In this document: positions 63,421 to 64,000 of the stretch, piece after piece
How positions within the stretch are numbered: position 1 is the first letter of the stretch
How the letters are laid out: each line of letters begins with the position of its first letter
NCBI GenBank assembly: GCA_009792885.1
Contig: WMCF01000008.1
Location: forward strand, 19,519,578-19,583,577
Direction of reading: 5' to 3'
Source: Eremophila alpestris peregrina
Taxonomy: Eukaryota > Chordata > Aves > Passeriformes > Alaudidae
Length of the DNA stretch: 64,000 nt
Translations under genes and position numbers: made by a program
Notes under the pieces: generated by a model
Database searches by the model: none
The model's input: only the letters and a program-made list of their open reading frames with translations
What the model was told of the DNA's origin: nothing

Positions 63421-64000
63421 GTAAACCAGAGAGCAGATTATAAAAGCTCTTCAGCAAGGGTGCTGGAGTAAATGCAACTCCTCTCTCAGTTTCTGAAGCA
63501 TAGAAGAATTGCCAAAGTTCCTGATGCTTAAGAAACTGTTAAGATTCACTGGATGGGAGGGGGAAAATGGATGTGGAAAATTAGGAGCAGTTTAATAAAA
63601 GTTGATTGCCCACAAACTGTAGTTACAAATGTGTTAGATGAAAGCAACCATATCCACGGGGAAGGAGAGCCTGCAATTAAACTGAGTGTAAAACATCTGT
63701 AACTGGTAACAATCAGTATAACTGAGAATATGTTAAATGTAGGAGATTGATATGAGAAATATTCACAGGGGTAGTGGAGAAGAGAAATTCTGTAGTTACC
63801 AAGACAAAGGTGCATGCTTTCTGCCTCTAATTCAGCACTTCTTGGAGTTCCTATAAGAAGAAAAAAAATTCTATAAATTAAAATACCAAGGGTGTTACTC
63901 AGCATCTTTTCTGATTAATCTTCTATTAAACTAGTTTTAGTTTGGGCAGAAGGAGACACAATTTTTGCTATATGTCTTGTTAATGCAAGAAGAAAAATAC
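63421..64000. other. Intronic end of the window, nothing recognised
   Basis: AT-rich sequence. The 119-codon minus frame (63546-63905) has no recognisable domain. Confidence 0.5.

Larger units (their letters stand above)
45059..64000 (+). other. Intron downstream of the CADPS2 exon (partial)
   Basis: The next CAPS exon, expected to begin with a VFLKSDRVARM-type sequence, was not seen in any + frame, so at least 18.9 kb of this intron lies in the window. Mammalian CADPS2 introns host small ring-finger genes (RNF133/RNF148). I looked for a RING-type cysteine/histidine pattern in the frames here and saw none. Confidence 0.7.

Noticed and set aside
45059..64000. RNF133/RNF148-type gene expected inside a CADPS2 intron in mammals
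   Set aside because: No RING-finger cysteine/histidine pattern was seen in any frame of this stretch.
1..64000. tRNA, rRNA, snoRNA or CRISPR features
   Set aside because: No convincing B-box/cloverleaf, C/D or H/ACA arrangement, or spaced direct-repeat array was found by eye. A covariance-model scan would be needed to exclude small RNAs.

Overview
This is vertebrate nuclear DNA, almost certainly from a bird. It is AT-rich and nearly all non-coding. It carries at least nine pieces of CR1-type LINE on both strands, several ending in the usual avian CR1 3' tail, and at least two LTR-type repeats. I see no bacterial-style gene layout, tRNA, rRNA or CRISPR array.

The one coding element I can defend is a 114-base internal exon at 44945..45058 on the + strand. 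It is flanked by a good polypyrimidine tract/AG acceptor and a GAG|GTGAGC donor. Its 38 codons match the N-terminal part of the CAPS family (calcium-dependent secretion activators, priming factors for dense-core vesicles). From memory of the two paralogues the residues fit CADPS2 better than CADPS. The window is then about 45 kb of the intron before this exon and about 19 kb of the intron after it. The first exon (a GC-rich N-terminus in this family) and the next exon were not found and should lie outside.

Layout: 1-2600 holds a 46-base tandem duplication, a TATA-like site and twin hairpins. 2600-9900 is plain intron. CR1 pieces lie at 9905, 13449, 17692, 24114, 29270 and 37765, and a degenerate LTR-like repeat at about 14033-14815. 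A purine-rich block occupies about 33.6-36.1 kb. A compact CpG-rich island lies at about 40481-40775, with a CTCF-like motif and a 14-unit, 8-base tandem array. The CADPS2 exon follows 4 kb later. Downstream are a CR1 element split by a 547-base solo LTR (49104-50000), an unassigned reading frame with a signal-peptide-like start (56735), and two large antisense CR1 pieces (60426, 62699).

I found no clear new biological system. The most unusual signals are the CpG island with its phased 8-base array, the cleanly datable nested LTR, and the in-frame, skippable exon isolated in very long introns. Most open frames in the window look like chance or repeat-derived frames.
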